Shown here piece by piece: positions 43,213 through 52,964 of a stretch of DNA of 64,000 nucleotides (its first letter is position 1; every line of letters begins with the position of its first letter). Made by a program: the position numbers and the translations under genes. The notes under the pieces were generated by a model that was not told the DNA's origin, did no database searches, and saw only the letters and a program-made list of their open reading frames with translations. Source of the stretch: Streptomyces paludis (GTDB lineage: Bacteria; Actinomycetota; Actinomycetes; Streptomycetales; Streptomycetaceae); assembly GCF_003344965.1 (NCBI RefSeq), contig NZ_CP031194.1:1488001-1552000 (forward strand), read 5' to 3'.

Positions 43213-44463
43213 TCAGACCTGGGGGCGCAGCCGCGCGGAGTCGGAGGGGCTGCTGCCGTCGCGCACCCCGGCCTGGACGACGCTGCCCTTGCGCCAGTCC
43301 TCCCAGTCCAGATTCCAGTCACCGAAGCCGTTGCCGAACTCCTCCATGTCATCGCCGATGCTGTTGATGACCTGGACGATGTCGCCCTCTTCGACGATCT
43401 CGAAGAACCACGCCGCGTTGGCGGTGGACATCCCGGTGCAGCCGTGGCTGACGTTCGCGGATCCCTGCTGGCCCACGGACCACGGCGCGGCGTGTACGTA
43501 CTCCCCGCTCCAGGTCACCCGGGTGGCCCAGTAGACCGGCAGGTCGTACCCCTCGCTGCCGCCGATGCCGACGCTCGTGCCGCGCATCCGGACGAAACTC
43601 TCCTTGCCCAGCACGACCTTGATGCCGTTGCGGGTGGAGAAGCCGGGCTTGCCGGTGGTCACCGGGATGGTGTTGATCCACTCGTCGTTGCGGTACACGG
43701 TCATCGTGTGCGCCGAGGCGTCGACGATGGCCTCCAGCTTGTTGCCGATCTTCAGCGTCAGCGGCTGTACGGCGTCCCCGTAGAGCTTGTCGCTGACTTT
43801 CACTCCTTCGAGGCTGCTGGAGACGGTGACGGTGGAGTTGGCGGGCCAGTACTCCTTGGGCCGGTAGTGCAGTTCCGTGTCGTCCACCCAGTGCCAGGTG
43901 CCGTCCTCGGCGCCCGGCGCGCGGATCTTGAGGGAGCGTTCGACCACGTCCCGGGCCGCCTTGGACTTGATGGGCTCGCTGAGGGTCGCGGTGATGGGCT
44001 GTCCCACCCCGTACGAGCCCTCCTCCGGGCCGAACTCGACCGTCAGCTTCTTCTTGGCGGGGGCCGTGTCGAAGGTGAGGATCCGGTTGCCGGGTGCCCC
44101 CTCCTTGTTCTCGGTGGCGACCTTGACCGTGTAGCGGGCGCCGGCCGCCAGCGGGGCCGTGGAGTGCCAGCGCATACCGTCGGCGGTCAGCTCGCCCGCC
44201 AGGTAGTGACCGCCCGCGTCGACCGCGGTGACATCCGTGATCCGGCTGTCGCGGTTCTTGGCGGTGATCTCCAGGGGCTTGTCCGGGTTGGCCTTGACGG
44301 CGCCCTCGGGCGCGCTGAAGGCGATCTGCGAGGTGGCGTTGTACGGCTTGGTGGAGAGCGGGTGGGGGGCGTTGCCGCTGCCGCACGCGGTCGCGCTCGC
44401 CCCGAGGGACACGACCAGCAGGGTGCAGCTCAGGACGGTGCGCAAACGTGGCGAGTGGGTCAT
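43213..44463 (-). CDS. L,D-transpeptidase lipoprotein
   Basis: A 416-residue cell-wall enzyme that makes 3-3 peptidoglycan cross-links. An N-terminal lipoprotein signal ends at VSLGASATAC. Two Ig-like domains follow (about 45-150 and 150-255), then the YkuD catalytic domain (TVYRNDEWINTIPVTTGKPG, then the catalytic HGCTGMSTANAAWFF with Cys). The layout equals mycobacterial LdtMt2-type enzymes, the targets of carbapenems. It lies between the ctaE-qcr and ctaCDF transcripts and is insulated by a strong terminator upstream and a bidirectional one downstream, so it is probably an independent unit. Confidence 0.93.
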   Translation of the reverse strand: MTHSPRLRTVLSCTLLVVSLGASATACGSGNAPHPLSTKPYNATSQIAFSAPEGAVKANPDKPLEITAKNRDSRITDVTAVDAGGHYLAGELTADGMRWHSTAPLAAGARYTVKVATENKEGAPGNRILTFDTAPAKKKLTVEFGPEEGSYGVGQPITATLSEPIKSKAARDVVERSLKIRAPGAEDGTWHWVDDTELHYRPKEYWPANSTVTVSSSLEGVKVSDKLYGDAVQPLTLKIGNKLEAIVDASAHTMTVYRNDEWINTIPVTTGKPGFSTRNGIKVVLGKESFVRMRGTSVGIGGSEGYDLPVYWATRVTWSGEYVHAAPWSVGQQGSANVSHGCTGMSTANAAWFFEIVEEGDIVQVINSIGDDMEEFGNGFGDWNLDWEDWRKGSVVQAGVRDGSSPSDSARLRPQV

Positions 44464-44515
44464 GGATCACACCGTATGAAGATTCCTCGGCGTGGGCGCG
44501 ACGAGTGACGCAAAC

Positions 44516-44556
44516 GGGGGGCCCGGACACTCCGCGGTGGAGTGTCCGGGCCCCCC
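44516..44556 (-). terminator. very strong terminator after ctaCDF
   Basis: The 18-bp arms (44516-44533 and 44539-44556) pair perfectly around GCGGT. The hairpin starts 44 nt past the ctaF stop and separates the oxidase operon from the L,D-transpeptidase gene. Confidence 0.88.
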
Positions 44557-44599
44557 GGACGGGCCTGCCGACGGATCGGCGGGACCGGACGCGTACGCC

Positions 44600-44998
44600 C
44601 TACTGGGTGCGGTTCTCACCGCGGTAGTACTCGAAGATCCAGCCCCAGAGGCCGATCAGCAGCATCGGCGCCGAGAAGTACGCCAGCCACCAGCCGACCG
44701 CCACGCTCAGGAAGAGCAGCGCGCCACCGATCGCGAGCGAGAGCGGCTGCCAGCTGTGCGGGGAGAAGAACCCGACCTCGCCGGACTCGTCCGCGACATC
44801 GGCTTCCTTGTTGTCCTGGGCGAGCGAGTCCATCCGGCGGGCCGTGAAGGCCAGATAGAACCCGATCATGATGCTCAGGCCGAAGGCCAGGAAGAGCCCC
44901 GTGGTGCCGACCGGCTCCTTCGCCCAGACGCCGTACACGATGGCGACGGCCAGGATGAAGACGCTCAGCCAGATGAACATCCTGCCTTGGATCTTCAC
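44600..44998 (-). CDS. ctaF: cytochrome c oxidase subunit IV (actinobacterial type)
   Basis: A 132-residue small subunit specific to actinobacterial aa3 oxidases. It has four hydrophobic helices arranged in two pairs ([56 protein letters not shown] and the last helix ending [12 protein letters not shown]). The GTG start overlaps the ctaD stop (GTGA). Last gene of ctaC-ctaD-ctaF. Confidence 0.93.
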   Translation of the reverse strand: MKIQGRMFIWLSVFILAVAIVYGVWAKEPVGTTGLFLAFGLSIMIGFYLAFTARRMDSLAQDNKEADVADESGEVGFFSPHSWQPLSLAIGGALLFLSVAVGWWLAYFSAPMLLIGLWGWIFEYYRGENRTQ

Positions 44999-46734
44999 TT
45001 ACCGGCCTCCTTGCCATCGGTGAGGGCACCGGCTCCGTGACCCGCGTTCTCCAGCTGGTCGAGGGCGGCGATCTCCGGGTGGTGCAGATCGAACGCCGGC
45101 GATTCCGAACGAATACGCGGCAGGGTGACGAAGTTGTGCCGCGGCGGCGGGCAGGCAGTCGCCCATTCGAGGGAACGGCCGTAGCCCCACGGGTCGTCGA
45201 CCTCGATCTTCTTGCCGTACTTGGCGGTCTTCCAGACGTTGTAGAAGAACGGCAGGATCGACAGACCGAGCACGAAAGAGCTGATCGTGGAGATGGTGTT
45301 CAGCGCGGTGAATCCGTCGGCGGCGAGATAGTCCGCGTAACGGCGCGGCATACCCTCGGCGCCCAGCCAGTGCTGCACCAGGAATGTGCCGTGGAAGCCG
45401 ATGAACAGCGTCCAGAACGTAATCTTCCCGAGCCGCTCGTCCAGCATCTTGCCGGTGAACTTCGGCCACCAGAAGTGGAATCCGGCGAACATCGCGAACA
45501 CCACGGTGCCGAACACCACGTAGTGGAAGTGCGCGACCACGAAGTACGAGTCCGAGACATGGAAGTCCATCGGCGGCGACGCCAGGATGACCCCGGTCAG
45601 ACCACCGAAGAGGAACGTCACCAGGAAGCCGACGGTCCAGAGCATCGGCGTCTCGAAGGAGAGCGAGCCCTTCCACATCGTGCCGATCCAGTTGAAGAAC
45701 TTCACCCCGGTCGGTACGGCGATCAGGAACGTCATGAACGAGAAGAACGGCAGCAGCACACCGCCGGTCACATACATGTGGTGCGCCCACACCGTCACCG
45801 AGAGACCGGCGATGGAGATCGTCGCGGCGATCAGACCGATGTAGCCGAACATCGGCTTGCGGCTGAAGACCGGGATGATCTCGGAGACGATCCCGAAGAA
45901 CGGCAAGGCGATGATGTACACCTCTGGATGCCCGAAGAACCAGAAGAGATGCTGCCAGAGCAGCGCCCCGCCGTTGGCCGCGTCGAAGACATGGGCACCG
46001 AACTTACGGTCCGCCTCCAGGGCGAACAGAGCGGCGGCCAGCACCGGGAAGGCCAGCAGGACCAGCACACCGGTCAGCAGGACGTTCCAGGTGAAGATCG
46101 GCATCCGGAACATCGTCATGCCGGGCGCGCGCATGCAGATGATCGTGGTGATGAAGTTGACCGAACCGAGGATCGTACCGAAACCGGAGAAGGCCAGACC
46201 CATGATCCACAGGTCCGCGCCGATACCCGGCGAGCGGACCGCGTCGGAGAGCGGCGAGTACGCGAACCAGCCGAAGTCGGCCGCGCCCTGCGGGGTGATG
46301 AACCCGCTCACCGCGATCAGCGAGCCGAAGAGGTACAGCCAGTAGGCGAACATGTTCAGCCGCGGGAACGCCACGTCGGGCGCGCCGATCTGGAGCGGCA
46401 TGATCCAGTTCGCGAAGCCGGCGAAGAGCGGAGTGGCGAACATCAGCAGCATGACCGTGCCATGCATCGTGAACGCCTGGTTGAACTGCTCGTTCGACAT
46501 GATCTGCGTGCCGGGGCGGGCCAGCTCGGCGCGCATCAGCAGCGCCATCACCCCGCCGATGCAGAAGAACGCGAACGACGTGACCAGGTACATCGTGCCG
46601 ATCGTCTTGTGGTCCGTGGTGGTCAGCCACTTGATGACGACATTGCCCGGCTGCTTGCGCCGTACCGGCAGCTCGTTCTCGTAAGAGTCCTCAGCTGCTG
46701 CGGCGACACCCTGAGGTTCGTTGAGGATGCTCAC
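44995..46734 (-). CDS. ctaD: cytochrome c oxidase subunit I
   Basis: Catalytic subunit of the aa3-type oxidase that reduces O2 to water and pumps protons. The 579-residue protein has twelve helices. The haem a and a3/CuB histidines are visible in [14 protein letters not shown], the [19 protein letters not shown] segment (with the His-Tyr cross-link residue) and VWAHHMY, and in [13 protein letters not shown]- and D-channel residues lie in the usual segments. GTG start overlaps the ctaC stop. The 40-residue C-terminal extension is typical of actinobacteria. Confidence 0.97.
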   Translation of the reverse strand: MSILNEPQGVAAAAEDSYENELPVRRKQPGNVVIKWLTTTDHKTIGTMYLVTSFAFFCIGGVMALLMRAELARPGTQIMSNEQFNQAFTMHGTVMLLMFATPLFAGFANWIMPLQIGAPDVAFPRLNMFAYWLYLFGSLIAVSGFITPQGAADFGWFAYSPLSDAVRSPGIGADLWIMGLAFSGFGTILGSVNFITTIICMRAPGMTMFRMPIFTWNVLLTGVLVLLAFPVLAAALFALEADRKFGAHVFDAANGGALLWQHLFWFFGHPEVYIIALPFFGIVSEIIPVFSRKPMFGYIGLIAATISIAGLSVTVWAHHMYVTGGVLLPFFSFMTFLIAVPTGVKFFNWIGTMWKGSLSFETPMLWTVGFLVTFLFGGLTGVILASPPMDFHVSDSYFVVAHFHYVVFGTVVFAMFAGFHFWWPKFTGKMLDERLGKITFWTLFIGFHGTFLVQHWLGAEGMPRRYADYLAADGFTALNTISTISSFVLGLSILPFFYNVWKTAKYGKKIEVDDPWGYGRSLEWATACPPPRHNFVTLPRIRSESPAFDLHHPEIAALDQLENAGHGAGALTDGKEAGK

Positions 46735-47693
46735 AGTTTGTTCGTCTCCGCGTTCTTGGCCGGATCCGTCTGAGCGATGCCCGCCGGAATGTAGCCGCTC
46801 TGGCCCTTCTCGGCCAGCTCCTCAAGGTGCTTCTGGTAGCGCTCCGGGGAGACCACCTTGACGTTGAAGAGCATCCGCGAGTGGTCGGCGCCGCACAGCT
46901 CGGCGCACTTGCCCATGAAGGTGCCCTCCTGGTTGGGGGTCACCTCGAAGGCGTTGGTGTGGCCCGGGATGACGTCCTGCTTCATCAGGAACGGCACCAC
47001 CCAGAAGGAGTGGATGACGTCACGCGAGGTGAGGATGAACCGGACCTTCTCGCCCTTGGGGAGCCAGAGGGTCGGACCCGGGTTGTTGTTCTGCGGATTA
47101 CGGGTGCCGGGCACGCCGTAGTCGTAGACGCCCTCGGCGTGCTGGGGGAAAGCCTTCACGAAACGGTCCGGGATGGCGTCGAGTTCTTTGGGGATCTCGT
47201 TGCCGGTGGTGCTCTTCCCGTCCACGTTCTCGATGTAGTTGAAGCCCCAGCTCCACTGGTAGCCGACCACGTTGATCGTGTGGGCCGGCTTGTCGGAGAG
47301 GGTGAGGAGCTTCGTCTCGTCGCGCGCGGTGAAGTAGAAGAGCACCGACACGATGATGAGCGGGACCACGGTGTACAGCGCCTCGATGGGCATGTTGTAC
47401 CGGGTCTGTGGGGGTACCTCCACCTTGGTGCGGCTGCGCCGGTGGAAGATGACACTCCACAGGATCAGCGCCCATACCAGTACGCCCGTGATGAGCGCTG
47501 CCGCCCACGAGCCCTGCCAGAGCGAGAGGATCCGTGGAGCCTCCTCCGTCACCGGGGTGGGCATTCCGAGGCGGGGGAAGTCCTTGTATGTGCAACCGGT
47601 GGCGGTCGCGAGGATCAGGCCCGCAGTCAGCACCTGCGGCAGCTTCCGCCGCATCGGGCGCCGCGACGAGCGGTCGGAGCCGTTGGGACTCAC
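46731..47693 (-). CDS. ctaC: cytochrome c oxidase subunit II
   Basis: A 320-residue lipoprotein subunit with the CuA electron-entry site. The signal segment [13 protein letters not shown] ends in a cysteine suited for lipidation. Two transmembrane helices follow ([18 protein letters not shown] and [17 protein letters not shown]), then the cupredoxin domain with [32 protein letters not shown] and the CuA motif [15 protein letters not shown] at 47693 is chosen because GGAAGG lies 6 nt upstream. First gene of ctaCDF. It is divergent from the NifS-TusA fusion across 269 bp. Confidence 0.95.
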   Translation of the reverse strand: MSPNGSDRSSRRPMRRKLPQVLTAGLILATATGCTYKDFPRLGMPTPVTEEAPRILSLWQGSWAAALITGVLVWALILWSVIFHRRSRTKVEVPPQTRYNMPIEALYTVVPLIIVSVLFYFTARDETKLLTLSDKPAHTINVVGYQWSWGFNYIENVDGKSTTGNEIPKELDAIPDRFVKAFPQHAEGVYDYGVPGTRNPQNNNPGPTLWLPKGEKVRFILTSRDVIHSFWVVPFLMKQDVIPGHTNAFEVTPNQEGTFMGKCAELCGADHSRMLFNVKVVSPERYQKHLEELAEKGQSGYIPAGIAQTDPAKNAETNKL

Positions 47694-47962
47694 GTAGCGC
47701 CTTCCCGAGAGTCTCGCCCGCGCGGCCGGCTGCGGCCGTCTCCTGGTCGGTCGCCGACCCTGACGCGGGCAGGGGTTTGGATGTTTATGCGGACCAAACC
47801 CTACTGGACGCGATTTCAGGTCGTGCGGGGAGGGTGCCCAACGCGCCGCCCGACCCCCGAAGGGGTGGACGAGCCTGTTCCACCGCTGGTCCGGCCTCAC
47901 CTACCGGCCGCGCGGGGCACGCTCCTGACGCTCCCTCCGGGGCCGCGCGTTAGCGTGACGGC

Positions 47963-49375
47963 GTGCCCTACTTCGACGCCGCCTCCTCGGCCCCGCTGCA
48001 TCCCGTCGCCCGTCAGGCCCTTCAGGCGTCCCTGGACGAGGGGTGGGCGGATCCCGCCCGGCTCTACCGGGAGGGCAGGCGCGCCGGGCTGCTGCTGGAC
48101 GCGGCCCGGGAGGCCGCCGCCGAGGCCGTGGGCTGCCGTCCCGACGAGCTGGTTTTCACTCCTTCGGGGACGTACGCGGTGCACTCGGGAGTGGCGGGAG
48201 CCCTTTCCGGGCGTCGGCGTGTCGGGCTCCATGTGGCCGTATCGGCGGTGGAGCACTCGTCGGTGCTGCACGCGGCGGAGGCGCACGCGCGGGCGACCGG
48301 CGGCGCGGTGAGCGAGGTGCCGGTGGACCGGTACGGGGCGGTGGCGCCGGCGGCGTACGCGCAGGCGCTGCGCGCGGACACCGCCCTGGCGTGTCTCCAG
48401 TCCGCCAACCACGAGGTGGGGACGGAACAGCCGGTGGCCGAGGTCGCCGAGCTGTGCCGCAGCCGGGGCGTTCCGCTGCTGGTGGACGCGGCGCAGTCGC
48501 TGGGCTGGGGTCCGGTGGAGGGCGCCTGGTCGCTGCTGGCCGCGAGCGCGCACAAGTGGGGCGGCCCGGCGGGCGTCGGGCTGCTGGCCGTCCGCAAGGG
48601 CGTGCGCTTCGCCCCGCCGGGACCGGCGGACGAGCGGGAGTCGGGCCGTACCCCCGGCTTCGAGAACATCCCGGCGATCGTGGCCGCCGCCGCGTCGCTG
48701 CGGGCCGTACGGGCGGAGGCGGCGGCCGAGGCGGTACGGCTGCGGGCGCTGGTCGACCGGATCCGGGCCCGGGTGCCGGAGCTGGTGCCGGAGGTCGAGG
48801 TGGTGGGCGATCCGGTGCGCCGGCTCCCCCATCTGGTCACGTTCTCCTGTCTCTACGTGGACGGGGAGGCGCTGCTGCACGAGCTGGACCGGGCGGACTT
48901 CTCGGTCTCCTCGGGCTCGTCCTGCACGAGCAGCACCCTGACGCCCAGTCATGTGCTGCGGGCGATGGGGGTGCTCTCGGAGGGCAATGTCCGGGTCTCG
49001 CTCCCGCCGGGCACGCCGGAGGCGGACGTGGACCGCTTTCTGGAGGTGCTCCCGGGGGTGGTCGCGGGGGTACGGGAGCGGCTGGGCGCGACGGCGGTGG
49101 CGTCCGGGCCGGTGGCGGTGGAGGTGCCGGGCGCGGCGGAGGGGCTGGTGGTGGACGCGCTGGGGCGGCGCTGTCCGATCCCGGTGATCGAGCTGGCGAA
49201 GATCTTCGGCGAGGTGCCGGTGGGCGGCACGGTGACGGTCCTCTCGGACGACGCCGCCGCCCGGCTGGACATCCCCGCCTGGTGCGGGATGCGCGGCCAG
49301 GAGTACGTGGGCGAGCGGCCGGCGGACCACGGCGACGCGGGCGCGGTCGCGTACGTGGTCCGCCGGTTGTCGTAG
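47963..49375 (+). CDS. cysteine desulfurase fused to a TusA-type sulfur carrier
   Basis: A 470-residue fusion. Residues 1-380 are a NifS/IscS-like PLP enzyme: MPYFDAASSAPLHP, His98 in SAVEHSSVLHAA, Asp175 in LLVDAAQSLGW, PLP Lys198 in ASAHKWGGPAG, and catalytic Cys321 in SSGSSCTSSTLTPSHV. Residues 390-470 are a TusA domain (GLVVDALGRRCPIPVIELAK) with the CPxP sulfur-accepting Cys404. The fusion would pass persulfide sulfur directly from Cys321 to Cys404. It probably feeds a sulfur relay for cofactors or tRNA more than bulk cluster assembly. GTG start. Nearby erpA and nadA are both iron-sulfur genes. Confidence 0.92.
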   Translation: MPYFDAASSAPLHPVARQALQASLDEGWADPARLYREGRRAGLLLDAAREAAAEAVGCRPDELVFTPSGTYAVHSGVAGALSGRRRVGLHVAVSAVEHSSVLHAAEAHARATGGAVSEVPVDRYGAVAPAAYAQALRADTALACLQSANHEVGTEQPVAEVAELCRSRGVPLLVDAAQSLGWGPVEGAWSLLAASAHKWGGPAGVGLLAVRKGVRFAPPGPADERESGRTPGFENIPAIVAAAASLRAVRAEAAAEAVRLRALVDRIRARVPELVPEVEVVGDPVRRLPHLVTFSCLYVDGEALLHELDRADFSVSSGSSCTSSTLTPSHVLRAMGVLSEGNVRVSLPPGTPEADVDRFLEVLPGVVAGVRERLGATAVASGPVAVEVPGAAEGLVVDALGRRCPIPVIELAKIFGEVPVGGTVTVLSDDAAARLDIPAWCGMRGQEYVGERPADHGDAGAVAYVVRRLS

Positions 49376-49397
49376 TCCGGGGAGGCCGGGGCCGGGG

Positions 49398-50384
49398 TCA
49401 GGCGGCCGTCTCGGGCAGGTGGCCCTGGACCTCGGCCGCCGCGTCGTGCCCGTACTGCTTGGTGAAGCGCTCCATGAAGTGGGTGCGGCGCAGGGTGTAC
49501 TCCTGGGTGCCGACCGTCTCGATGACGAGGGTCGCCAGCATGCAGCCGACCTGGGCGGCGCGCTCCAGGCCGACGCCCCAGACGAGTCCGGAGAGGAAGC
49601 CCGCGCGGAACGCGTCGCCGACGCCGGTCGGGTCGGCCTTGGCGTTCTCCTCCGGGCAGCCGACGACGATCGGCTCCTCGCCGGCCCGCTCGACGCGGAC
49701 GCCGTTCTTGCCGAGGGTGGTGACGCGGTGGCCGACCCGGGAGAGGATCTCGGCGTCGGTCCAGCCGGTCTTGGACTCGATGAGCCCCTTCTCGTACTCG
49801 TTGGAGAAGAGATACGTCGCGCCGTCGAGCAGGGTGCGGATCTCCTCGCCGTCCATGCGCGCGATCTGCTGGGAGAAGTCGGCGGCGAAGGGGATGTCCC
49901 GGCTGCGGCACTCCTCCGTGTGGCGGAGCATGCCCTCGGGGTCGTCCGCGCCGATCAGTACGAGGTCGAGCCCGCCGACGCGGTCCGCGACCTTCTTCAG
50001 CTCGATCTGGCGGGCCTCGCTCATGGCGCCCGCGTAGAAGGAGCCGATCTGGTTGTGGTCGGCGTCCGTCGTACAGACGAAGCGGGCCGTGTGCAGCACC
50101 TCGGAGATCCGGACGGACTGGGTGTCGACGCCGTGCCGGTCCAGCCAGGCGCGGTACTCGTCGAAGTCCTGACCGGCCGCGCCGACCAGCAGCGGCCGGG
50201 TGCCCAGCTGGCCCATGCCGAAGCAGATGTTGGCGCCGACACCGCCCCGGCGTACCTCTAGGTTGTCGACCAGGAAGGAGAGGGAGACCGTGTGCAGCTG
50301 ATCGGCGACCAGCTGGTCGGCGAAACGGCCGGGAAAGGTCATCAGATGGTCGGTGGCGATGGAGCCGGTGACTGCGATTCGCAC
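49398..50384 (-). CDS. PfkB-family carbohydrate kinase, adenosine-kinase-like
   Basis: A 328-residue ribokinase-fold enzyme. It starts RIAVTGSIATDHLMTFPG and carries the GGVGANICFGMGQLG substrate loop, DADHNQIGSFYAGAM, FSNEYEKGLIE, LGKNGVRV, and the anion-hole/catalytic motif DPTGVGDAFRAGFLSGL with the base Asp. This pattern and position (between ctaC and erpA) match M. tuberculosis Rv2202c (AdoK), which phosphorylates adenosine. I therefore favour adenosine or a related nucleoside as substrate, without proof. It is convergent with the NifS-TusA gene. Confidence 0.88.
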   Translation of the reverse strand: MRIAVTGSIATDHLMTFPGRFADQLVADQLHTVSLSFLVDNLEVRRGGVGANICFGMGQLGTRPLLVGAAGQDFDEYRAWLDRHGVDTQSVRISEVLHTARFVCTTDADHNQIGSFYAGAMSEARQIELKKVADRVGGLDLVLIGADDPEGMLRHTEECRSRDIPFAADFSQQIARMDGEEIRTLLDGATYLFSNEYEKGLIESKTGWTDAEILSRVGHRVTTLGKNGVRVERAGEEPIVVGCPEENAKADPTGVGDAFRAGFLSGLVWGVGLERAAQVGCMLATLVIETVGTQEYTLRRTHFMERFTKQYGHDAAAEVQGHLPETAA

Positions 50385-50606
50385 GGCGTGAACGCTCCTG
50401 GTGAGGAGAACGGTTGACAGTTCACGCTACCCGTTCGGGAACCGGGTCCCGTCTCCTTCCGTCAAACGGTTGTTCCCCCATAGGGGGGATACGGGAAACC
50501 GCGAGAACACGCAGGGTGCCGGATCGGTTACGCTCCGCGTTACCCATGGGGGCATACACGCCCCGGACACTCAATTGAGCATTGACACGCAGCCGAAGGA
50601 GCAGCG

Positions 50607-52250
50607 GTGACCAGCACCGAGCGGCCGAACGAGAGCCCAGCAGACGCCACGGGCGAGAGCGTGAGCGCCGCCGGCCGTTGGCGGCCCCGGCGGCCCCGGG
50701 TCGCGGTCGCCACGGTGGCGGCGGCCGTGCTGCTCGCCGGCGGCGGGGGCGCGTACTTCGCGACGAACGCCTTCGGCGGCGGCAGCAGTACGGACGGCGC
50801 CAAGGGCAGCGGGCCGGACAGCGGTACGGGTACGGACACGGAGGCAGGCCGTTCGGGCGGCAGCGGCAAGGGCGGGGACGGCGGACCGCCCCTGCTGACG
50901 CTCGACGACACGGTCGCCGCGTCGAAGGGCGCGCCCGGTGCGCCGGGCGCTCCGGCGTCGTCGGCCGGTTCGTCGGATCCCTCGGCGCCGAAGGGCATCG
51001 CGGTCGGCGAGCCGGACCCGGGCGGGGTCACGTACCGCGCCAAGGGCAAGCTGCCCGAGGGCCCGGACTCGGCGCGTGTCTACCGTACGAGCGGCGACAT
51101 CACCTCGGCCGAGGTGGCGCGGCTGGCGAAGGCGCTGGGGCTGACGGGGACGCCGAAGGCGTCCGGGACGGTCTGGAAGGTCGGCCCGGACAAGGACGGT
51201 TCCGGCCCGGTGCTGAGCGTCGCGAAGCAGGCGCCGGGGACATGGACGTACGCGCAGACCGCGCGGTCGGGCAGCGACAACTGCCTGAAGGGCAAGGCGT
51301 GCCCGGAGGGCGGTGCGGGCGACAGCTCGGTCAGCAACGGGGGCGGGGGCGGCAGCGCGGGCTCCGCGGTGAGTGAGGCGGCGGCGAAGAAGGCGGCGGC
51401 GCCGGTGCTCAAGGCGCTCGGCCAGGCCGACGCGGACCTGGACGCCCGGCAGTTGATGGGCTCGACCCGGGTGGTGAACGCGGACCCGGTGATCGGCGGG
51501 CTGCCCACGTACGGCTGGTCGACGGGGCTCCAGGTCGGTACGGACGGCCAGGTCATCGGCGGCAGCGGGCAGTTGGCGGAGCCGGAGCAGAGCGACGCGT
51601 ATCCGGTGATCGGCGCGGACGCGGCCCTCAAGGCGCTGAACAGGGCCGCCGAGGGCGCCGGTTCGGGCGGCCGGACGGGCGGCTGCGCGACGGCCGTACC
51701 GCTGGAGGGCTCCGAGTCCGCCCCGTCGACCGGTCGCGCGGATGCCCCCGCCGCGCTGTGCGGGCCCGCGAAGCCGCGGACGGCGCGGGCGGTGGAGATC
51801 GACAAGGCGGTCTTCGGGCTCGCGGTGCGGTCGGTGGAGGGCCGGGGCACGCTCGTACCGTCCTGGCTGTTCGAGGTGGCCCCGGGCGGCGACGCGCCCT
51901 CGTACACGGTCACGCACCCGGCGGTGGCGCCGGAGTTCCTGGCGCAGCCGGTGCCCGAACCGGTCACCTCCTCGGGCGCCTTCCGGTCGTACACCGTGAA
52001 CAGCGCGGACGGGGACGGCCGGAAGCTGACGCTCCACTTCATGGGCGGGGTGTGCGCGCTCTACACGCCGCAGGCGGACGAGAGCGGTACGGCGGCGGTG
52101 AAGGTGAAGCTGATCGTGTCGCACCCGGACCCGGACCGGGTGTGCATCGCGATCGCGAAGGAGCAGTCCGTGACGGTCACGCTGGACAAGCCGCTGGGCA
52201 AGCGGCTGGTGGTGGACGCGGAGACGGGCGGGACGATCGCGCGCGGCTGA
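50607..52250 (+). CDS. membrane-anchored extracytoplasmic protein of unknown function
   Basis: A 547-residue protein. A charged 30-residue N-terminus (RWRPRRPRVAV) is followed by one transmembrane helix (about 32-52, AVATVAAAVLLAGGGGAY) and a low-complexity Gly/Ser/Thr linker to about 100, and the remainder is probably outside the membrane. The outer part has paired cysteines (NCLKGKAC and, later, GGCATAVP with LCGPAK), suggesting disulfides, and a region like peptidase propeptide/YPEB-type repeats (KALGQADADLDARQLMGS). GTG start with AAGGAG 6 nt upstream. It occupies the place of Rv2203, also a single-pass membrane protein. I do not recognise a function. Confidence 0.78.
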   Translation: MTSTERPNESPADATGESVSAAGRWRPRRPRVAVATVAAAVLLAGGGGAYFATNAFGGGSSTDGAKGSGPDSGTGTDTEAGRSGGSGKGGDGGPPLLTLDDTVAASKGAPGAPGAPASSAGSSDPSAPKGIAVGEPDPGGVTYRAKGKLPEGPDSARVYRTSGDITSAEVARLAKALGLTGTPKASGTVWKVGPDKDGSGPVLSVAKQAPGTWTYAQTARSGSDNCLKGKACPEGGAGDSSVSNGGGGGSAGSAVSEAAAKKAAAPVLKALGQADADLDARQLMGSTRVVNADPVIGGLPTYGWSTGLQVGTDGQVIGGSGQLAEPEQSDAYPVIGADAALKALNRAAEGAGSGGRTGGCATAVPLEGSESAPSTGRADAPAALCGPAKPRTARAVEIDKAVFGLAVRSVEGRGTLVPSWLFEVAPGGDAPSYTVTHPAVAPEFLAQPVPEPVTSSGAFRSYTVNSADGDGRKLTLHFMGGVCALYTPQADESGTAAVKVKLIVSHPDPDRVCIAIAKEQSVTVTLDKPLGKRLVVDAETGGTIARG

Positions 52251-52286
52251 GTCGGGCCGGACTCCGAATCGAAGCGAGCCGAGCAT

Positions 52287-52326
52287 GCGGAAGGCGGCGG
52301 TCCCGGGTGGGGCCGCCGCCTTCCGC
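52287..52326. terminator. bidirectional terminator
   Basis: GCGGAAGGCGGCGG pairs perfectly with CCGCCGCCTTCCGC (14 bp) between the convergent membrane-protein gene and erpA. Confidence 0.82.
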
Positions 52327-52342
52327 GTGCTCAGCGTGTGAT

Positions 52343-52699
52343 TTAGCTGAAGGAGTCGCCGCAGGCGCAGGAGCCCGACGCGTTCGGGTTGTCGATCGTG
52401 AAGCCCTGCTTCTCGATCGTGTCGACGAAGTCGATGGAGGCGCCGCCCAGGTACGGGGCGCTCATCCGGTCGGTGACGACCTTGACGCCGCCGAAGTCCT
52501 TCACGACATCGCCGTCGAGCGAGCGCTCGTCGAAGAAGAGCTGGTAGCGCAGGCCGGAGCAGCCGCCGGGCTGAACCGCGACCCGCAGCGCGAGGTCGTC
52601 CCGCCCTTCCTGGTCGAGCAGGGCCTTGACCTTGCCGGCGGCAGCGTCGGACAGGAGGATGCCGTCGCTCACGGTGGTGGTCTCGTCCGATACGGACAT
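52343..52699 (-). CDS. erpA: iron-sulfur cluster insertion protein (HesB/IscA/ErpA)
   Basis: A 118-residue A-type carrier that delivers Fe-S clusters to apoproteins. The three ligand cysteines are in VQPGGCSGLRY and SGSCACGDSFS. ATG at 52699 with GGGAGAC upstream; the frame extends further but without a ribosome site. It is divergent from nadA, whose product needs a [4Fe-4S] cluster, so the two may serve one another. Same relation as Rv2204c to its neighbours. Confidence 0.93.
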   Translation of the reverse strand: MSVSDETTTVSDGILLSDAAAGKVKALLDQEGRDDLALRVAVQPGGCSGLRYQLFFDERSLDGDVVKDFGGVKVVTDRMSAPYLGGASIDFVDTIEKQGFTIDNPNASGSCACGDSFS

Positions 52700-52873
52700 C
52701 TGCTTGTCTCCCGGGTTGTACGGACAGCTTGCGAACTGCTTACGGACACCTTGCCGACAGTGCAACCGGCGCGGGCGCGGTTTCATTCCGCGGCACCGGC
52801 ACGTGTCATTTCCCTTTTCATGCTCGCACACCGGCTCGGCCTTCGGAATGCGTCACATCGACGCTATCGGCAT

Positions 52874-52920
52874 CGTCAAAGTGACGTGAACCGGCTATGA
52901 TAGATAGCGTCATTTAGACG
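52874..52920 (+). promoter_or_regulatory. nadA promoter with two small palindromes
   Basis: A good -10 box TATGAT (52896-52901) is flanked by CGTCA-AAG-TGACG (52874-52886), which overlaps the likely -35 area, and CGTC-ATTTA-GACG (52908-52920), at the likely transcription start. The shared CGTC/GACG half-sites placed across the promoter look like repressor sites. The regulator is unknown. Confidence 0.5.
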
Positions 52921-52964
52921 AAAAGGCTGCGTCCTTCGTCCGTAGAGAAGAAAAGGTGCGTGCC

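Noticed and set aside
45037..46773. A long open frame antisense to ctaD (and similar long antisense frames over qcrB, ctaC, trpE and the kinase gene)
   Set aside because: High GC content keeps the complementary frame open. The translations are rich in Arg, Gly and His, have no recognisable domain and sit opposite fully conserved genes.
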